The notes: generated from the letters alone by a model not told the origin. Positions 32,247-42,558 are shown, counted from the first letter of the stretch. The stretch is DNA of 64,000 bases from Rhizobacter terrae (GCF_003852895.1 NZ_QUSW01000001.1:868001-932000); one strand, 5' to 3'. A program made the numbers and translations.

Positions 32247-33074
32247 ATGAGACCGATGACGCTGACCACCATGCTGGCGGCCTGTGCAGTCGCCAGCGCG
32301 TGCGGGGGTGGCGACGACGGGCCTGACACCGGCTTCGACTGCCTTTTCGCCAACTGCAAGAACTCGCAGGACATCCAGGTCTCGGACCTCAGCGCCCGAT
32401 ACGAGGTGACGCAGGAAGGCACGCGCGTCACCGCCGTGTCCTCCGTGGGCTACCGGTACAACCTGTTGACCGTGGTGCGCGTGACCGGCGGCGACACCCT
32501 CACGCTGTCCAGCGGTGTGCAGTCGCGCGAGATGCATCCCACCGACGCGAGCTGGTGGCACGCCAGTGCCTCGCTGGACGGCCTGGGCGAGTCCCCCACG
32601 GTGTCGGTGGATTTCAAGCGCGGCACGCAGGTGGAACGCGGCACGGTGACCCTGCCCAAGGTGTTCAGCATCGTCAGCCCCACGGGCGCGGTGGTGCTCA
32701 AGCATTCCGACGGGCAGTTGCTGGCGACGCTCACCACCTTGGCGTCCGACCACTTGGTCACGCAGGTGAACGGCAACTGCCGGCGCGCTGATGGCACCCA
32801 GTTCCCCATCAACACCACCCTCACCCCGGCCTACCAGTCGGCGCAGCCCACGGGCCACCTGTACCGCATCAGCGTGTCGTTGCTGGACAGCGAGATCGCC
32901 TTCGAGAACCAGCAGGCCCAGCCCGGCAACCTGAGCGCGGTGGATCGTTGCGAGCTCACCCTGCAGTGGCGCAGCGAGGCCTACGGCACCACGCCGGCCG
33001 GCATGCACCCTTCCAGCAGCATCGTGGGCGTGACGAAGCAGTCGATGCCACTGAGCTACCTGGCGCAGCAGTGA
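32247..33074 (+). CDS. Putative lipoprotein, function unknown
   Basis: A 275-residue secreted protein. The N-terminus MRPMTLTTMLAACAVASACGGGDD carries a lipobox-like ASAC before Cys19, followed by a Gly/Asp-rich linker typical of lipoproteins. The body is beta-rich, with two short cysteine-containing segments (FDCLFANCKN near 31 and VNGNCRRADG in the second half) that could form disulphides. No family was recognised. A GGGAGGA ribosome site lies just upstream of the ATG at 32247. It is divergent from the VIT-VWA gene and convergent with apbC. Confidence 0.7.
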   Translation: MRPMTLTTMLAACAVASACGGGDDGPDTGFDCLFANCKNSQDIQVSDLSARYEVTQEGTRVTAVSSVGYRYNLLTVVRVTGGDTLTLSSGVQSREMHPTDASWWHASASLDGLGESPTVSVDFKRGTQVERGTVTLPKVFSIVSPTGAVVLKHSDGQLLATLTTLASDHLVTQVNGNCRRADGTQFPINTTLTPAYQSAQPTGHLYRISVSLLDSEIAFENQQAQPGNLSAVDRCELTLQWRSEAYGTTPAGMHPSSSIVGVTKQSMPLSYLAQQ

Positions 33075-33110
33075 GTGGTGCAGCGGTGGGTGGTGCAGCA
33101 GTGCGCCGCG

Positions 33111-34202
33111 TCAGGTGTTCTTGGAGATGCTGATGGTCGGGAATTTGGCCGAAAAGTCCTTGGCCCGCTGGGCGATCTTCACGGCCACCTGTCGCGCCAC
33201 CGCCTTGTACAGGTTGGCGATCTCGCCCTCAGGCTCGGCCACCACCGTCGGGCGCCCGCTGTCGGCCTGCTCGCGGATGGACAGGCTCAGCGGCAGCGCG
33301 CCGAGGTAGTCCATCTCGTACTGCTCGGCCAGCTTCTTGCCGCCGTCGGCGCCGAAGATGTGCTCCACGTGGCCGCAGTTGGAGCACACGTGGACGGCCA
33401 TGTTCTCCACGATGCCGAGGATGGGCACGCCCACCTTCTCGAACATCTTGATGCCCTTCTTCGCGTCCAGGAGCGCGATGTCCTGGGGCGTGGTGACGAT
33501 GACCGCGCCCGTCAGCGGCACCCGCTGCGACAGCGTGAGCTGGATGTCGCCGGTGCCCGGGGGCATGTCGACGATGAGGTAGTCCAGCTCGCCCCAGTTG
33601 GTCTGCCGCAGCAGCTGTTCCAGCGCCTGCGTGGCCATGGGGCCGCGCCAGATCATGGGGTTGTCCTGCTCGACCAGGAAGCCGATGGAGATGACCTCCA
33701 CGCCATGGTTGACCAGCGGCTCCATGGTCTTGCCGTCCTTGGATTCGGGGCGGCCCTCGATGCCCATCATCATCGGCTGGCTGGGGCCGTAGATGTCGGC
33801 GTCCAGGATGCCCACGGTAGCGCCCTCGGCCTTGAGCGCCAGCGCGAGGTTCACGGCGGTGGTGCTCTTGCCCACGCCGCCCTTGCCCGAGGCGACGGCG
33901 ACGATGTTCTTGACCTTGGGCAGGAGCTGCACGCCGCGCTGGACGGCGTGGGGGATGATCTTGGTGGTGATGTCGATCTCGACCGACTCGACGCCCGGCA
34001 CCGTCTTGGCGGCAGTGGCCAGCGCCTGCTGCAGCGCCGCCACCTGGCTCCTGGCTGGGTAGCCCAGCTCCACGCCGAAACTCACCTTGCCCCCGTCGAC
34101 ACGCAGGTTCTTCATCTGCTTGCCCGACACGAAGTCGCGGCCGGTGTTGGGGTCGTTGACAGTCTGGAGCGCCTGAAGCAGCGCGGATTCGGAGGCGGAC
34201 AT
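33111..34202 (-). CDS. apbC: Iron-sulphur cluster carrier ApbC/Mrp
   Basis: A 363-residue Mrp/Nbp35-type P-loop ATPase. An N-terminal DUF59-like domain (about 1-80) precedes the deviant Walker A GKGGVGKST (105-113). The switch motifs DADIYGPSQP and DMPPGTGD and the cluster-binding CxxC (CSNCGH) follow. It carries and transfers [4Fe-4S] clusters to apo-proteins in the cytoplasm. It is divergent from metG, a pairing common in betaproteobacteria. Confidence 0.95.
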   Translation of the reverse strand: MSASESALLQALQTVNDPNTGRDFVSGKQMKNLRVDGGKVSFGVELGYPARSQVAALQQALATAAKTVPGVESVEIDITTKIIPHAVQRGVQLLPKVKNIVAVASGKGGVGKSTTAVNLALALKAEGATVGILDADIYGPSQPMMMGIEGRPESKDGKTMEPLVNHGVEVISIGFLVEQDNPMIWRGPMATQALEQLLRQTNWGELDYLIVDMPPGTGDIQLTLSQRVPLTGAVIVTTPQDIALLDAKKGIKMFEKVGVPILGIVENMAVHVCSNCGHVEHIFGADGGKKLAEQYEMDYLGALPLSLSIREQADSGRPTVVAEPEGEIANLYKAVARQVAVKIAQRAKDFSAKFPTISISKNT

Positions 34203-34284
34203 GGAAAAGCGGGGATGGCGGGAGGGAGGCCGGCCAGTCTAACTCCCGGGGCATTCAGCCCGGCCGGCACGGGGATACCCAACG

Positions 34285-34316
34285 TTGGTGCCCGGGGAGC
34301 GGCCGGAGCCTAAAAT
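34285..34316 (+). promoter_or_regulatory. metG promoter
   Basis: TAAAAT (34311-34316), followed by CCGCCC, is a good -10 box. TTGGTG (34285-34290) is the nearest -35 candidate with a long 20-base spacer. A leader of about 40 bases would precede the ATG at 34363. Confidence 0.5.
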
Positions 34317-34362
34317 CCGCCCTTTCCCCCTCGTCACCCGCGGCCACAAGCTGCCACTGCCC

Positions 34363-36453
34363 ATGACGCGCAAGCTCTTCGTCACCACCGCCCTGCCCTA
34401 CGCCAACGCGCCCTTCCACATCGGCCACATGATGGAGTACATCCAGGCCGACATCTGGGTACGCTTCCAGCGCATGGTCGGCAGCGAGGTGCACTTCGTC
34501 TGCGCGGACGACGCCCACGGCGCGCCGATCATGATCGCGGCCGAGAAGGCGGGCAAGTCGCCGCAGGCCTTCGTGGCCGAGATCGCCGCGGGGCGCAAGC
34601 AGTACCTGGACGGCTTCCACATCGGCTTCGACAACTGGCACTCCACCGATGGCGCGGAGAACCACGAGCTGGCGCAGGACATCTACCGCGCGCTGCGCAA
34701 GCAGGGCTTGATCACCGAACGCAACATCGAGCAGTTCTTCGACCCGGTGAAGTCGATGTTTCTGCCCGACCGCTACATCAAGGGCGAATGCCCCAAGTGC
34801 GGCGCGAAGGACCAGTACGGCGACAACTGCGAGGTCTGCGGCTCGGTGTACTCGCCCACGGACCTCAAGAACCCCTACTCCACCCTCACCGGCGCCACGC
34901 CGGTGCTCAAGACCAGCGACCACTACTTCTTCCAGCTCTCGTCGCCGCGCTGCATCGAGTTCCTGCGCGAGTGGACGGGCAAGGCCGGCCGGCTGCAGCC
35001 GGAGGTGCTCAACAAGATCAAGGAGTGGTTCACGCCCGACGACGACGGCCGCGTGGCGCTGAGCGACTGGGACATCTCGCGCGACGCGCCGTACTTCGGC
35101 ATCGAGATTCCCGATGCACCGGGCAAGTACTTCTACGTCTGGCTCGATGCACCGGTGGGCTACCTCGCCTCGCTGAAGAACTACTTCGCCAAGATCGGGA
35201 AGGACTTCGACGCCTTCCTCGCCGACCCGCAGGTCGAGCAGGTGCACATCATCGGCAAGGACATCATCACCTTCCACACGCTGTTCTGGCCGGCCATGCT
35301 GCACTTCAGCGGCCGCAAGGTGCCCGACCACATCTACGTGCACGGCTTCATCACGCTGGGCGGCGACAAGATGAGCAAGAGCCGTGGCACCGGCATCTCG
35401 CCCTTGAAGTACCTGGAGCTGGGCATGAACGCCGAGTGGCTGCGCTACTACATCGCGGCCAAGCTCAACAGCCGGGTGGAGGACATCGAGTTCACGCCGG
35501 ATGATTTCAAGGCCCGCGTGGACAGCGACCTGGTGGGCAAGTACATCAACATCGCCAGTCGCGTGGCAGGCTTCCTCAGCAAGCGTTTCGACGGCAAGCT
35601 GGCGGCCGAGCATGCGGCCGACGGCGCCAAGCTGCTGGATGTGCTGATCTCACAGGCCGGTGCCGTGAGTGCGCTCTACGAGGAGCGCGAGTTCGGCAAG
35701 GCGCTGCGCGAGATCATGCTGCTGGCCGACCGGGTGAACGAATACGTCGACCAGAACAAGCCCTGGGAGCTGGCCAAGCAGGAGGGCATGGATGCCCGGC
35801 TGCACGAGGTGTGCTCGGTGTGCATCGAAGCCTTCCGCCTGCTCACTGTCTACCTCAAGCCGGTACTGCCGGCGCTGGCGAACAGGGTCGAGGCGTACCT
35901 GAACATCCAGCCGTTGAACTTCGCGGACGCGGACAAGCTGCTCGGCAGCCACACCGTCGGCAACTATGCACACCTGATGCAGCGTGTGGATCCAGCCATG
36001 CTCGACAAGCTGTTCGAGCTGCCCGGCGCACCGGCCACGGCCGCTCCCGACCCCAAAGCGGCTGAAGGTGCAACGGCTGCCGCCCCGTCGCCGGGCGGCG
36101 AAGAAATCGCCGAGACCATCGCCCTCGGCGACTTCACGAAGATCGACCTGCGCATCGCCAAGATCGTCAGCGCCGAGCATGTGGACGGCTCCGACAAGCT
36201 GCTGCGCCTGACGCTGGACGTGGGCGAAGGCCGCACGCGCAACGTCTTCAGCGGCATCAAGAGCGCCTACAAGCCCGAAGAACTGGCCGGCAAGTTCACC
36301 GTGCTGGTGGCGAACCTCGCACCGCGCAAGATGAAGTTCGGCGTGAGCGAGGGCATGGTGCTGGCCGCGAGCCACGCTGACGAGAAGGCCAACCCGGGCC
36401 TGTACATCCTCGAACCCTGGCCGGGCGCGACTCCCGGTCTGCGGATTCGCTGA
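34363..36453 (+). CDS. metG: Methionyl-tRNA synthetase
   Basis: 696 residues. The class I signature appears as FHIGHMMEY near residue 20 and KMSKS near 340. A zinc-binding connective peptide has CPKCG and CEVCG. The anticodon-binding helices and, after an Ala/Pro linker (about 555-590), a C-terminal tRNA-binding domain (EMAP-II-like, [20 protein letters not shown]) make it the long dimeric form. It charges initiator and elongator tRNA-Met in the cytoplasm. The ATG at 34363 begins [17 protein letters not shown] as usual; the longer frame from 34285 runs into the promoter. Confidence 0.97.
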   Translation: MTRKLFVTTALPYANAPFHIGHMMEYIQADIWVRFQRMVGSEVHFVCADDAHGAPIMIAAEKAGKSPQAFVAEIAAGRKQYLDGFHIGFDNWHSTDGAENHELAQDIYRALRKQGLITERNIEQFFDPVKSMFLPDRYIKGECPKCGAKDQYGDNCEVCGSVYSPTDLKNPYSTLTGATPVLKTSDHYFFQLSSPRCIEFLREWTGKAGRLQPEVLNKIKEWFTPDDDGRVALSDWDISRDAPYFGIEIPDAPGKYFYVWLDAPVGYLASLKNYFAKIGKDFDAFLADPQVEQVHIIGKDIITFHTLFWPAMLHFSGRKVPDHIYVHGFITLGGDKMSKSRGTGISPLKYLELGMNAEWLRYYIAAKLNSRVEDIEFTPDDFKARVDSDLVGKYINIASRVAGFLSKRFDGKLAAEHAADGAKLLDVLISQAGAVSALYEEREFGKALREIMLLADRVNEYVDQNKPWELAKQEGMDARLHEVCSVCIEAFRLLTVYLKPVLPALANRVEAYLNIQPLNFADADKLLGSHTVGNYAHLMQRVDPAMLDKLFELPGAPATAAPDPKAAEGATAAAPSPGGEEIAETIALGDFTKIDLRIAKIVSAEHVDGSDKLLRLTLDVGEGRTRNVFSGIKSAYKPEELAGKFTVLVANLAPRKMKFGVSEGMVLAASHADEKANPGLYILEPWPGATPGLRIR

Positions 36454-36471
36454 TTCATGCGTTGAGTGCCG

Positions 36472-37359
36472 ATGACCGCGCCCACCACCGTCGACATCGT
36501 CCGAGAGTTCCCCGACACCACCTGGGCCGACGACGGGCCCACGCGGGGTGTCGAGGCGGTGGTGGAAGACGGGCAGGTGCTGAGCTTTCCGACCCTGCCC
36601 TTCGTGCTGTCCGAGGCCGAGCGGCGCTTCCTCGATGAGCGCTGGGCCGACGGCAAGGCCAAGAACATCTCGGTGCGATGGCCGGGCGGCGAGCTGCGCG
36701 GCGCGGCCGGTTCAGCGGCCGATCTTGCCGACCTGCGCACGATGATCGTGCGTTACGCCGAGCAGAGCGAAGCCTTTGCCCTGCGCCTGTTCCCTCACTA
36801 CCGCGGCAAGCTGCGCCGCGGCAACACCTCGTTCCGGCCGGCCGACATCGCCGGCCGCGAGACCAGCTGGCGCAAGGACGACACGCGGCTGCACGTGGAT
36901 GCGTTCCCGTCCAACCCCATGCAAGGCACGCGGCTGCTGCGCGTGTTCTGCAACGTGAACGAGAACGGCCGGCCGCGCGAGTGGCGCGTCGGCGAGCCCT
37001 TCGTGGCACACGCGCGGCGCTACCTGCCGTCCATCACCCGGCCGCTGCCGGGCTCGGCCTGGCTGATGCAGAACATCGGCATCACCAAGCGCCGCCGCAC
37101 CGAATACGACCACGTGATGCTGCAGTTGCACGACCACGCCAAGGCCGACCTGGACTTCCAGAAGACCGGGCCGCAGGCACGCGTGGACTTCGCGCCGGGG
37201 ACGACCTGGGTGGTGTTCAGCGACCAGGTGCTGCATGCGGCGATGGGGGGGCAGCACATGATGGAGCAGACGTTCTATCTCGATGTAGAGGACCTGCAGC
37301 GGCCCGAGACCTCGCCGCTCAGGACACTGGAGCGACTGCTGCATCGGACCTTGCGCTGA
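36472..37359 (+). CDS. kdoO: Kdo 3-hydroxylase (Fe(II)/2-oxoglutarate dioxygenase)
   Basis: 295 residues of the Kdo hydroxylase family, which turns Kdo into the Ko sugar in the inner core of lipopolysaccharide in Burkholderia and relatives. The iron facial triad is visible: HVD at residues 141-143 and a distal His255 in SDQVLHAAMGG. The segment WRKDDTRLHVDAFPSNPMQG is the family hallmark. No signal peptide is seen, which fits a cytoplasmic-face enzyme acting before export. It starts 18 bp after metG, with an in-frame GTG six bases upstream as an alternative, and is probably co-transcribed with metG. Confidence 0.85.
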   Translation: MTAPTTVDIVREFPDTTWADDGPTRGVEAVVEDGQVLSFPTLPFVLSEAERRFLDERWADGKAKNISVRWPGGELRGAAGSAADLADLRTMIVRYAEQSEAFALRLFPHYRGKLRRGNTSFRPADIAGRETSWRKDDTRLHVDAFPSNPMQGTRLLRVFCNVNENGRPREWRVGEPFVAHARRYLPSITRPLPGSAWLMQNIGITKRRRTEYDHVMLQLHDHAKADLDFQKTGPQARVDFAPGTTWVVFSDQVLHAAMGGQHMMEQTFYLDVEDLQRPETSPLRTLERLLHRTLR

Positions 37360-37381
37360 CAGCCCCGCTCAGGCCCATGCA

Positions 37382-38152
37382 TCAGCCTGCTGAAACCAGC
37401 CAGCGCCCGAGGCTTCGCCGCACGCGTTCTGCGCAGCGGGCCAAGGTGTGGCGATGCACCTCGTCAAGCGCGGACCAGCGCTCGTCCCACTGCTCGGCCG
37501 CCGCGCGCAGCAAGGCCGGCGCGGCACCGAAGACGATGCGGTTTCCGCCAGACTCTTGGTCGACATGGACGAGACCATCACCCAGTACATCGCGCAAGCG
37601 CGCGGTCAGTTCGGTGCACTGCGGCTCCTCGTCATGCAGGTTCACCACCAGCACACCGGTATCGCCGATGGCACGTCGGCAATCGGCATAGAACGCCGGC
37701 GTGCACAGCCCCTCGGGCTGTCCGTCGTAGTTGAAGCCATCCACGAACACCACGTCGTGTGGCCTCGTGTTCTCCTCCATCACCGCGGCACCGTCGCCCT
37801 GCAAGACGCGAAAACGCTCCCCGTCCGGTGGCACGAAGAAATCTTCACGCATGGCGATCACGTGGGGATTGATTTCGACCACGCTGACATCGGCGTGCCG
37901 CAGCCATCGGTGCCAGTACTTCGCGAGCGAACCGCCACCCAGGCCGATCATCAGCATGGATGCGGGGCGCGGCTGCAGCATCAGGCAGGCCATCATCGTG
38001 CGTGTGTAGGCGAGGTCAAGTGCGCAGGGGTCGGCACGCCGCATGCGGCTTTGCGTGGCAGACATGTCGAAGTGCATCGACAGCGTGCGTTCGTCTTCGT
38101 AGATGTAGGGCCGAACGGCGTCGGCATCGGCGGGAAGAAAGTCGTTCAGCAA
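37382..38152 (-). CDS. Spermidine synthase-like methyltransferase-fold protein
   Basis: A 256-residue SpeE-like protein. It has the nucleotide-binding glycine-rich loop MIGLGGGSLAKY, an acidic VVEINPHVI segment and VFVDGFNYDG at the position of the catalytic Asp. The N-terminal beta-domain of true spermidine synthases is shortened. No speD or other polyamine gene is near, so the name is a fold assignment. The start is probably the TTG at 38152, preceded by AGGA at a suitable distance; no in-frame ATG exists upstream. G+C is somewhat lower than in the flanking genes. It converges on kdoO. Confidence 0.78.
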   Translation of the reverse strand: MLNDFLPADADAVRPYIYEDERTLSMHFDMSATQSRMRRADPCALDLAYTRTMMACLMLQPRPASMLMIGLGGGSLAKYWHRWLRHADVSVVEINPHVIAMREDFFVPPDGERFRVLQGDGAAVMEENTRPHDVVFVDGFNYDGQPEGLCTPAFYADCRRAIGDTGVLVVNLHDEEPQCTELTARLRDVLGDGLVHVDQESGGNRIVFGAAPALLRAAAEQWDERWSALDEVHRHTLARCAERVRRSLGRWLVSAG

Positions 38153-38218
38153 TGCATGTCCTGCGAGGTGGGCGATTCGGGCGGGATGGAAAACGGCGGC
38201 TGGCCAGGCACTGCCAGG

Positions 38219-38986
38219 TCAGGCGGATGGATGGGACAGGCCCGCACGCAGTGACTGCAAGTCGCGCCACAGTGGCGGCGCGGCGATGGCCATCAGCAAG
38301 GCAGCGATCGGCACGGTGGCCAGGAAGCCCGCGCGCTTGAAGGCGATTGCACCGACCAGCCCGCCAATGAAGAACATGGCGAGGATGAGCGCATGAATGC
38401 GCAGCTTGTCCCGGTTGGCACGCACGAAGTGCTGGGGGTCTGCGTTTTCGGTGCGATTCCAGTAGACGAGCCTGCCGAGTTCGATGCCGAGGTCCGTGAT
38501 CACACCCGTCATGTGGGTGGTGCGGATCTCCGCCCGCGAGATCTTGGTGACGATTGCGTTCTGCAAGCCCATGATGAAGCACAGCAGCAGCACGGTGGAC
38601 GGCACGAACACGTCCACGAAGAGCGCGAGATGGGCTCCCAGCATGCCGAAGATCAGCAGCAACGCAGCCTCCAGCATGAGCGACAGCGCGAATTCGCCGT
38701 GCATCTGGCGACGCCGGGCCCAGTGGATGAGTACTGCCGTCGTGGCTGCGCCGAAGACGAAGGCAAGCAAGGCCGACACGCCGGCCATCGCGAGCACCGC
38801 CTGGCCGAGCACGAGGTCGTCGGCAATGGCTGACACGACGCCCGTCATGTGCGACGTGTAGCGCTGCACAGCGAGGAATCCTCCAGCGTTGACGGCGCCG
38901 GCCACGAAGGCCAGCACGCTGCCGAGTTGCCGGTTCGCATGTCGAGTGCGATCCCGTGCGCTCAAGCGATGGAAGAAAGTTGGCAT
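38219..38986 (-). CDS. YoaK/DUF1275 family membrane protein
   Basis: A 255-residue integral membrane protein with about six helices and the DUF1275 signatures: AGAVNAGGFLAVQRYTSHMTG near the N-terminus and a second MTGVITDLG repeat in the middle. The family is uncharacterised; it shows an internal duplication and transporter-like topology. It lies 66 bp upstream of the spermidine synthase-like gene on the same strand. Its start codon at 38986 is followed by a 143-bp AT-richer gap shared with the divergent ribbon-helix-helix gene. Confidence 0.85.
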   Translation of the reverse strand: MPTFFHRLSARDRTRHANRQLGSVLAFVAGAVNAGGFLAVQRYTSHMTGVVSAIADDLVLGQAVLAMAGVSALLAFVFGAATTAVLIHWARRRQMHGEFALSLMLEAALLLIFGMLGAHLALFVDVFVPSTVLLLCFIMGLQNAIVTKISRAEIRTTHMTGVITDLGIELGRLVYWNRTENADPQHFVRANRDKLRIHALILAMFFIGGLVGAIAFKRAGFLATVPIAALLMAIAAPPLWRDLQSLRAGLSHPSA

Positions 38987-39129
38987 GGCGGACCGCGAAT
39001 ACTTGCTACACCCATTTTATGCGCGTAGCATGTTTACTGAACGCACATCGCATTAACATATCGTTGATTCGTGGGCCATGGCTGTTCCGAATCCCGAGTG
39101 ACGACGCCTGAGCAGCAAGAACCCGAGCA

Positions 39130-39411
39130 ATGGAACTGAAGACGGCACGCCTGACCCTGCTGATCGACCCCGCGAAGAAGGTCGCCTTTGAGCGTCTGTG
39201 CGCGCAGCAGGACCTCACCCCGTCGCAAGTGGTGCGCCAGCTCATTCGCGAATACCTTGCCGCGCATGGCGTGAACTACGTGCCCAGCGGATCACCCGCG
39301 CCACCCACAGCGGTCGATGGGTCGTCGCGGCGCACAGCTGCCCCGGCAGGCCGTGCACGGCCTGTCAAATCCGCGGGGTCCATGGTGGCCTCGGCGACAA
39401 AGCGGCGCTGA
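39130..39411 (+). CDS. Ribbon-helix-helix (CopG/MetJ-like) small DNA-binding protein
   Basis: 93 residues. The first 45 fit a ribbon-helix-helix fold: strand ARLTLLIDP, then helices VAFERLCAQQDL and PSQVVRQLIREYLAAHG. The rest is a Pro/Ser/Ala-rich basic tail without predicted structure. No toxin partner is adjacent, so it is not clearly an antitoxin; it may be an autonomous repressor of itself or of the divergent DUF1275 gene. The AT-rich gap before it contains TAGCAT and TAACAT hexamers suited to a promoter. It is followed 31 bp later by a SulP transporter. Confidence 0.72.
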   Translation: MELKTARLTLLIDPAKKVAFERLCAQQDLTPSQVVRQLIREYLAAHGVNYVPSGSPAPPTAVDGSSRRTAAPAGRARPVKSAGSMVASATKRR

Positions 39412-39442
39412 AGTTTCGGCGCCGCGGTGTTCCTCCTGACCC

Positions 39443-41104
39443 ATGCGCCTGCGATTCCACCCCCGGTTGGTCGACTCGCTGCCTCACTACAGCCGGCAAG
39501 ATTTTTTCCACGACCTCGGTGCCGGCCTCACCGTCGGCGTGGTCGCGCTGCCGCTGGCCATGGCTTTCGCGATCGCGTCGGGCGTGAAGCCCGAGCAGGG
39601 GCTCATCACGGCCATCGTGGCGGGCTTCCTCATCTCGGCGCTGGGCGGGTCCAGCGTGCAGATCGGCGGGCCGGCGGGCGCGTTCATCGTCATCGTGTAC
39701 GGCATCGTCGAGCGCTACGGGCTCACCAACCTGCTCATCGCCACCGTGCTGGCTGGGGTGCTGCTGTTCGCGATGGGCGCGCTGCGGCTGGGGGCGCTGG
39801 TGCGCTACATGCCGGTGACCATCGTCATCGGCTTCACCAACGGGATCGCGGTGCTGATCGCGGTGTCGCAGCTGCGTGACCTGCTCGGGCTGCAGATCAC
39901 CAAGATGCCGGGCGACTTCTTCTCGCAGTTGCACATGCTGGGCAGCCACCTCGACAGCTTCAATCCTTACGCCCTGGCCGTGGGCCTGGTGTGCCTGGGC
40001 GGCCTCTTCCTGTGGCCGCGCATCTTCCAGCCGGGCGGGCCGTTGCCGGCCCAGGTGCTCGAAGGCGTGACGCTGCGCACCGCGTCGCGCATGCCGGGGC
40101 CCATCGTCGCGCTCATCACCTTGACGGCCGCCGTGCACTGGCTGCACCTGCCGGTGGAAACCATCGGCTCGCGCTTCGGCGGCATTCCGCAAGGCCTGCC
40201 GTCGCTGGCGCTGCCGCCCTTCAGTTGGGACAGTGCCAAGCAGCTCTTCATTCCCACGCTGACCATCGCGTTGCTGGGCGCAGTGGAGTCGCTGTTGTGC
40301 GCACGCGTGGCCGACAACCTCATCGACTCGCCGCGCCACGATCCCAACCAGGAGCTGATGGCGCAAGGCATCGCCAACATCGTGTCGCCGGTGTTCGGCG
40401 GGCTGCCCGCCACCGGCACCATCGCCCGCACCGTCACCAACGTGCGCGCCGGCGCGAGGACGCCCGTCGCGGGCATCGTGCATGCACTCACGCTGCTGGG
40501 CATCGTGCTGGTGGCCGCACCGTTGGCCGAGTACGTGCCCCTCGCCGCACTCGCCGGCATTCTGCTCTTCGTCGCCTGGAACATGGGCGAGTGGCATGAG
40601 TTCGCGCGGCTGCGGCACTTCAGCCCGCAGTACCGGACGATACTGGTCGGTACCTTCTTGCTGACGGTGATCCTCGACCTGACGGTGGCGGTGGAAGTCG
40701 GCCTGGTGCTGGCCTGCGTGTTCTTCATCTACCGCATGGGCACGCTGTTCCGGCTGGAGCCGCATCCGCGCTCGACGGCAGAGGTGAAGATCGTGCGGCT
40801 CTACGGCTCGCTGTTCTTCGGCGCGGTGGATGGCCTGGAACCGCTGGCCCGCGACCTGCCGCCGGGCACGCAGGTGCTGGTGCTCGAAGGACACCGCCTG
40901 ATCTCGATGGACACCTCCGGCCTGGACGCGCTGGCGCAGTTGCATCGCACGCTGACCCGGCAAGGCGTGCGGCTCATGCTGTGCGACTTCAACGAGCAGC
41001 CACGCAGCCTGATCCACCGGTCCGGCTTCGAGGTGCTGCTTGGCGGCGAGAACATGGTGCCCGACCTGGACACCGTGGAGAGAATGACGCAGCGCGGCGC
41101 CTAA
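39443..41104 (+). CDS. SulP family anion transporter with STAS domain
   Basis: A 553-residue secondary transporter. About 10-14 hydrophobic helices include GLTVGVVALPLAMAFAIASG and SSVQIGGPAGAFIVIV, typical of SulP. A cytoplasmic STAS domain occupies the C-terminal 100 residues (VKIVRLYGSLFFGAVDGLE). Bacterial SulP proteins carry sulphate, bicarbonate or dicarboxylates; which one cannot be told here. No cys genes or carbonic anhydrase gene is adjacent. Its last four bases overlap the convergent CYTH-CHAD gene. Confidence 0.92.
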   Translation: MRLRFHPRLVDSLPHYSRQDFFHDLGAGLTVGVVALPLAMAFAIASGVKPEQGLITAIVAGFLISALGGSSVQIGGPAGAFIVIVYGIVERYGLTNLLIATVLAGVLLFAMGALRLGALVRYMPVTIVIGFTNGIAVLIAVSQLRDLLGLQITKMPGDFFSQLHMLGSHLDSFNPYALAVGLVCLGGLFLWPRIFQPGGPLPAQVLEGVTLRTASRMPGPIVALITLTAAVHWLHLPVETIGSRFGGIPQGLPSLALPPFSWDSAKQLFIPTLTIALLGAVESLLCARVADNLIDSPRHDPNQELMAQGIANIVSPVFGGLPATGTIARTVTNVRAGARTPVAGIVHALTLLGIVLVAAPLAEYVPLAALAGILLFVAWNMGEWHEFARLRHFSPQYRTILVGTFLLTVILDLTVAVEVGLVLACVFFIYRMGTLFRLEPHPRSTAEVKIVRLYGSLFFGAVDGLEPLARDLPPGTQVLVLEGHRLISMDTSGLDALAQLHRTLTRQGVRLMLCDFNEQPRSLIHRSGFEVLLGGENMVPDLDTVERMTQRGA

Positions 41105-42558
41105 GGTTTTCGCACCGGCCGCCTCTTCTTCAACGGCCCGGCCAGCGCGGGAATCTCCGCGATGAGCGCCTCGCGCCGCGCCGCCAGCCAGCCGATGGCA
41201 AAACGCGTGGTGGCATCGTCGGCCTGCGGCTTGCAGGCGTCGATGGCGACGCTCAGGTCCATGTAGCGGCCCAACTCGTCCAGCGTCTTCTTCAGGGCCT
41301 TGAGCGTGCGGCGCACATCATCGCCATCGAGCAGCGGAGCGAGGAACTCCAGGCCGTAGCGCAAGCGCTTGGCACGCTTGCGCAGCTTGTGGCGGGCCAG
41401 GTGGTCCAGGGTGGTGAACTCGGCCAGGCCGGCAACGACCTTCTTGTGATCACGCGCCAGTTCTTTCTCCAGCACCTGCAGTGACGGCGAGGCCACGGTG
41501 CCCAGCCCTTGCGTCCATTCGAACAGGGACAGCATCAGTGCCTGGCAAGAGAAATCGCGAACGATGTCCACCGGCGCCGCGCCCTGGTCGGCTGCAACGC
41601 GGGGCAGGTCCCAGCTCAGTCCGATCGCCGCCATCGCCTGGTGGAGCTCATCGGCGATGAACCCGGCCACCACCGCACTGTCACGCGATGCACCCAGGGC
41701 GCGGAAGCACTGCGTCGCCGCATCGTCGATCTGCGGAGCAGGCTCTTCCAATCCGAACAGCCGCCAGGCCGTGCGCAACCGGCGCAGGCCCACGCGCAGT
41801 TGATGCACGTGCTCATCCGAATGCTCGCCGCTGCTGATCTGGCTGGCGTTCACGCTGATCTGTTCCAGGCACGAGAGCACGACGCGGCGCATGGCGTCGT
41901 CCATGCCGGCGTCCTTGTCGAGCTCGATGCCGGACGCCTTGCGCGGCGGTGCCACCGGTTCGCCGCGCGACAGCATGTCGCCGCGTTCTGCCTTGCCACG
42001 GGTGTCCAGCCACAGGCCGTGGCGCTTGACCCAGGTGCGTGCGGCCGCCAGCACGGCCAGGGGCGATCCGCTCAGGAGTTCGATTTCCAGCTCGCACACC
42101 GCCAGCTGTTCCTCGCCGGCGGTGATAACGCCATCGTCGAAGGCGATTTCCACCATGCCGTGGCGCGTGCGCACGGCACGGGTGCGGCGGCGGATGTCGG
42201 TGCGGAAGGTCATCACCAGGGGCGAGGAATCGCGCAGCACCACGGCCAGGCGTTGCCCCACCGGTGTGTCCGCGTGCAGCGACGGATCGGCCGCATTAAC
42301 CGCCGCCGTGGACAGGTTCACGTTGTGCTCGGAGCGCGTGATGCCGTCGCCCTCCAGGCCCTTGAGCGTCTGCACCAGCCGCCGGCCTTCGCGGCGCACG
42401 CGCAAGGCCAGCCCGACGCGCGCCAGCGCCCGGTCCGCCGTGTCGAAGTACGCCGCCTGCAGCCGCACGCGCGGCGGCCTGGCCGCACCTGCCACCGCCG
42501 CGTCCACCGCGGCACGCGCCTGGGGCGGCACCTGGAATTTCAGCTCGATCTCCCGCAT
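41101..42558 (-). CDS. CYTH-CHAD inorganic triphosphatase-like protein
   Basis: 485 residues. The N-terminal CYTH tunnel domain starts with the ExExK signature (REIELKFQVP), keeps basic tunnel residues and ends near 200. A helical CHAD domain with conserved histidines (HVHQLRVGLRRLRTA) follows to the end. E. coli YgiF has the same architecture and hydrolyses inorganic tripolyphosphate, and CHAD domains bind polyphosphate. The expected role is triphosphate or polyphosphate metabolism in the cytoplasm. No ppk or ppx gene is near. Confidence 0.9.
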   Translation of the reverse strand: MREIELKFQVPPQARAAVDAAVAGAARPPRVRLQAAYFDTADRALARVGLALRVRREGRRLVQTLKGLEGDGITRSEHNVNLSTAAVNAADPSLHADTPVGQRLAVVLRDSSPLVMTFRTDIRRRTRAVRTRHGMVEIAFDDGVITAGEEQLAVCELEIELLSGSPLAVLAAARTWVKRHGLWLDTRGKAERGDMLSRGEPVAPPRKASGIELDKDAGMDDAMRRVVLSCLEQISVNASQISSGEHSDEHVHQLRVGLRRLRTAWRLFGLEEPAPQIDDAATQCFRALGASRDSAVVAGFIADELHQAMAAIGLSWDLPRVAADQGAAPVDIVRDFSCQALMLSLFEWTQGLGTVASPSLQVLEKELARDHKKVVAGLAEFTTLDHLARHKLRKRAKRLRYGLEFLAPLLDGDDVRRTLKALKKTLDELGRYMDLSVAIDACKPQADDATTRFAIGWLAARREALIAEIPALAGPLKKRRPVRKP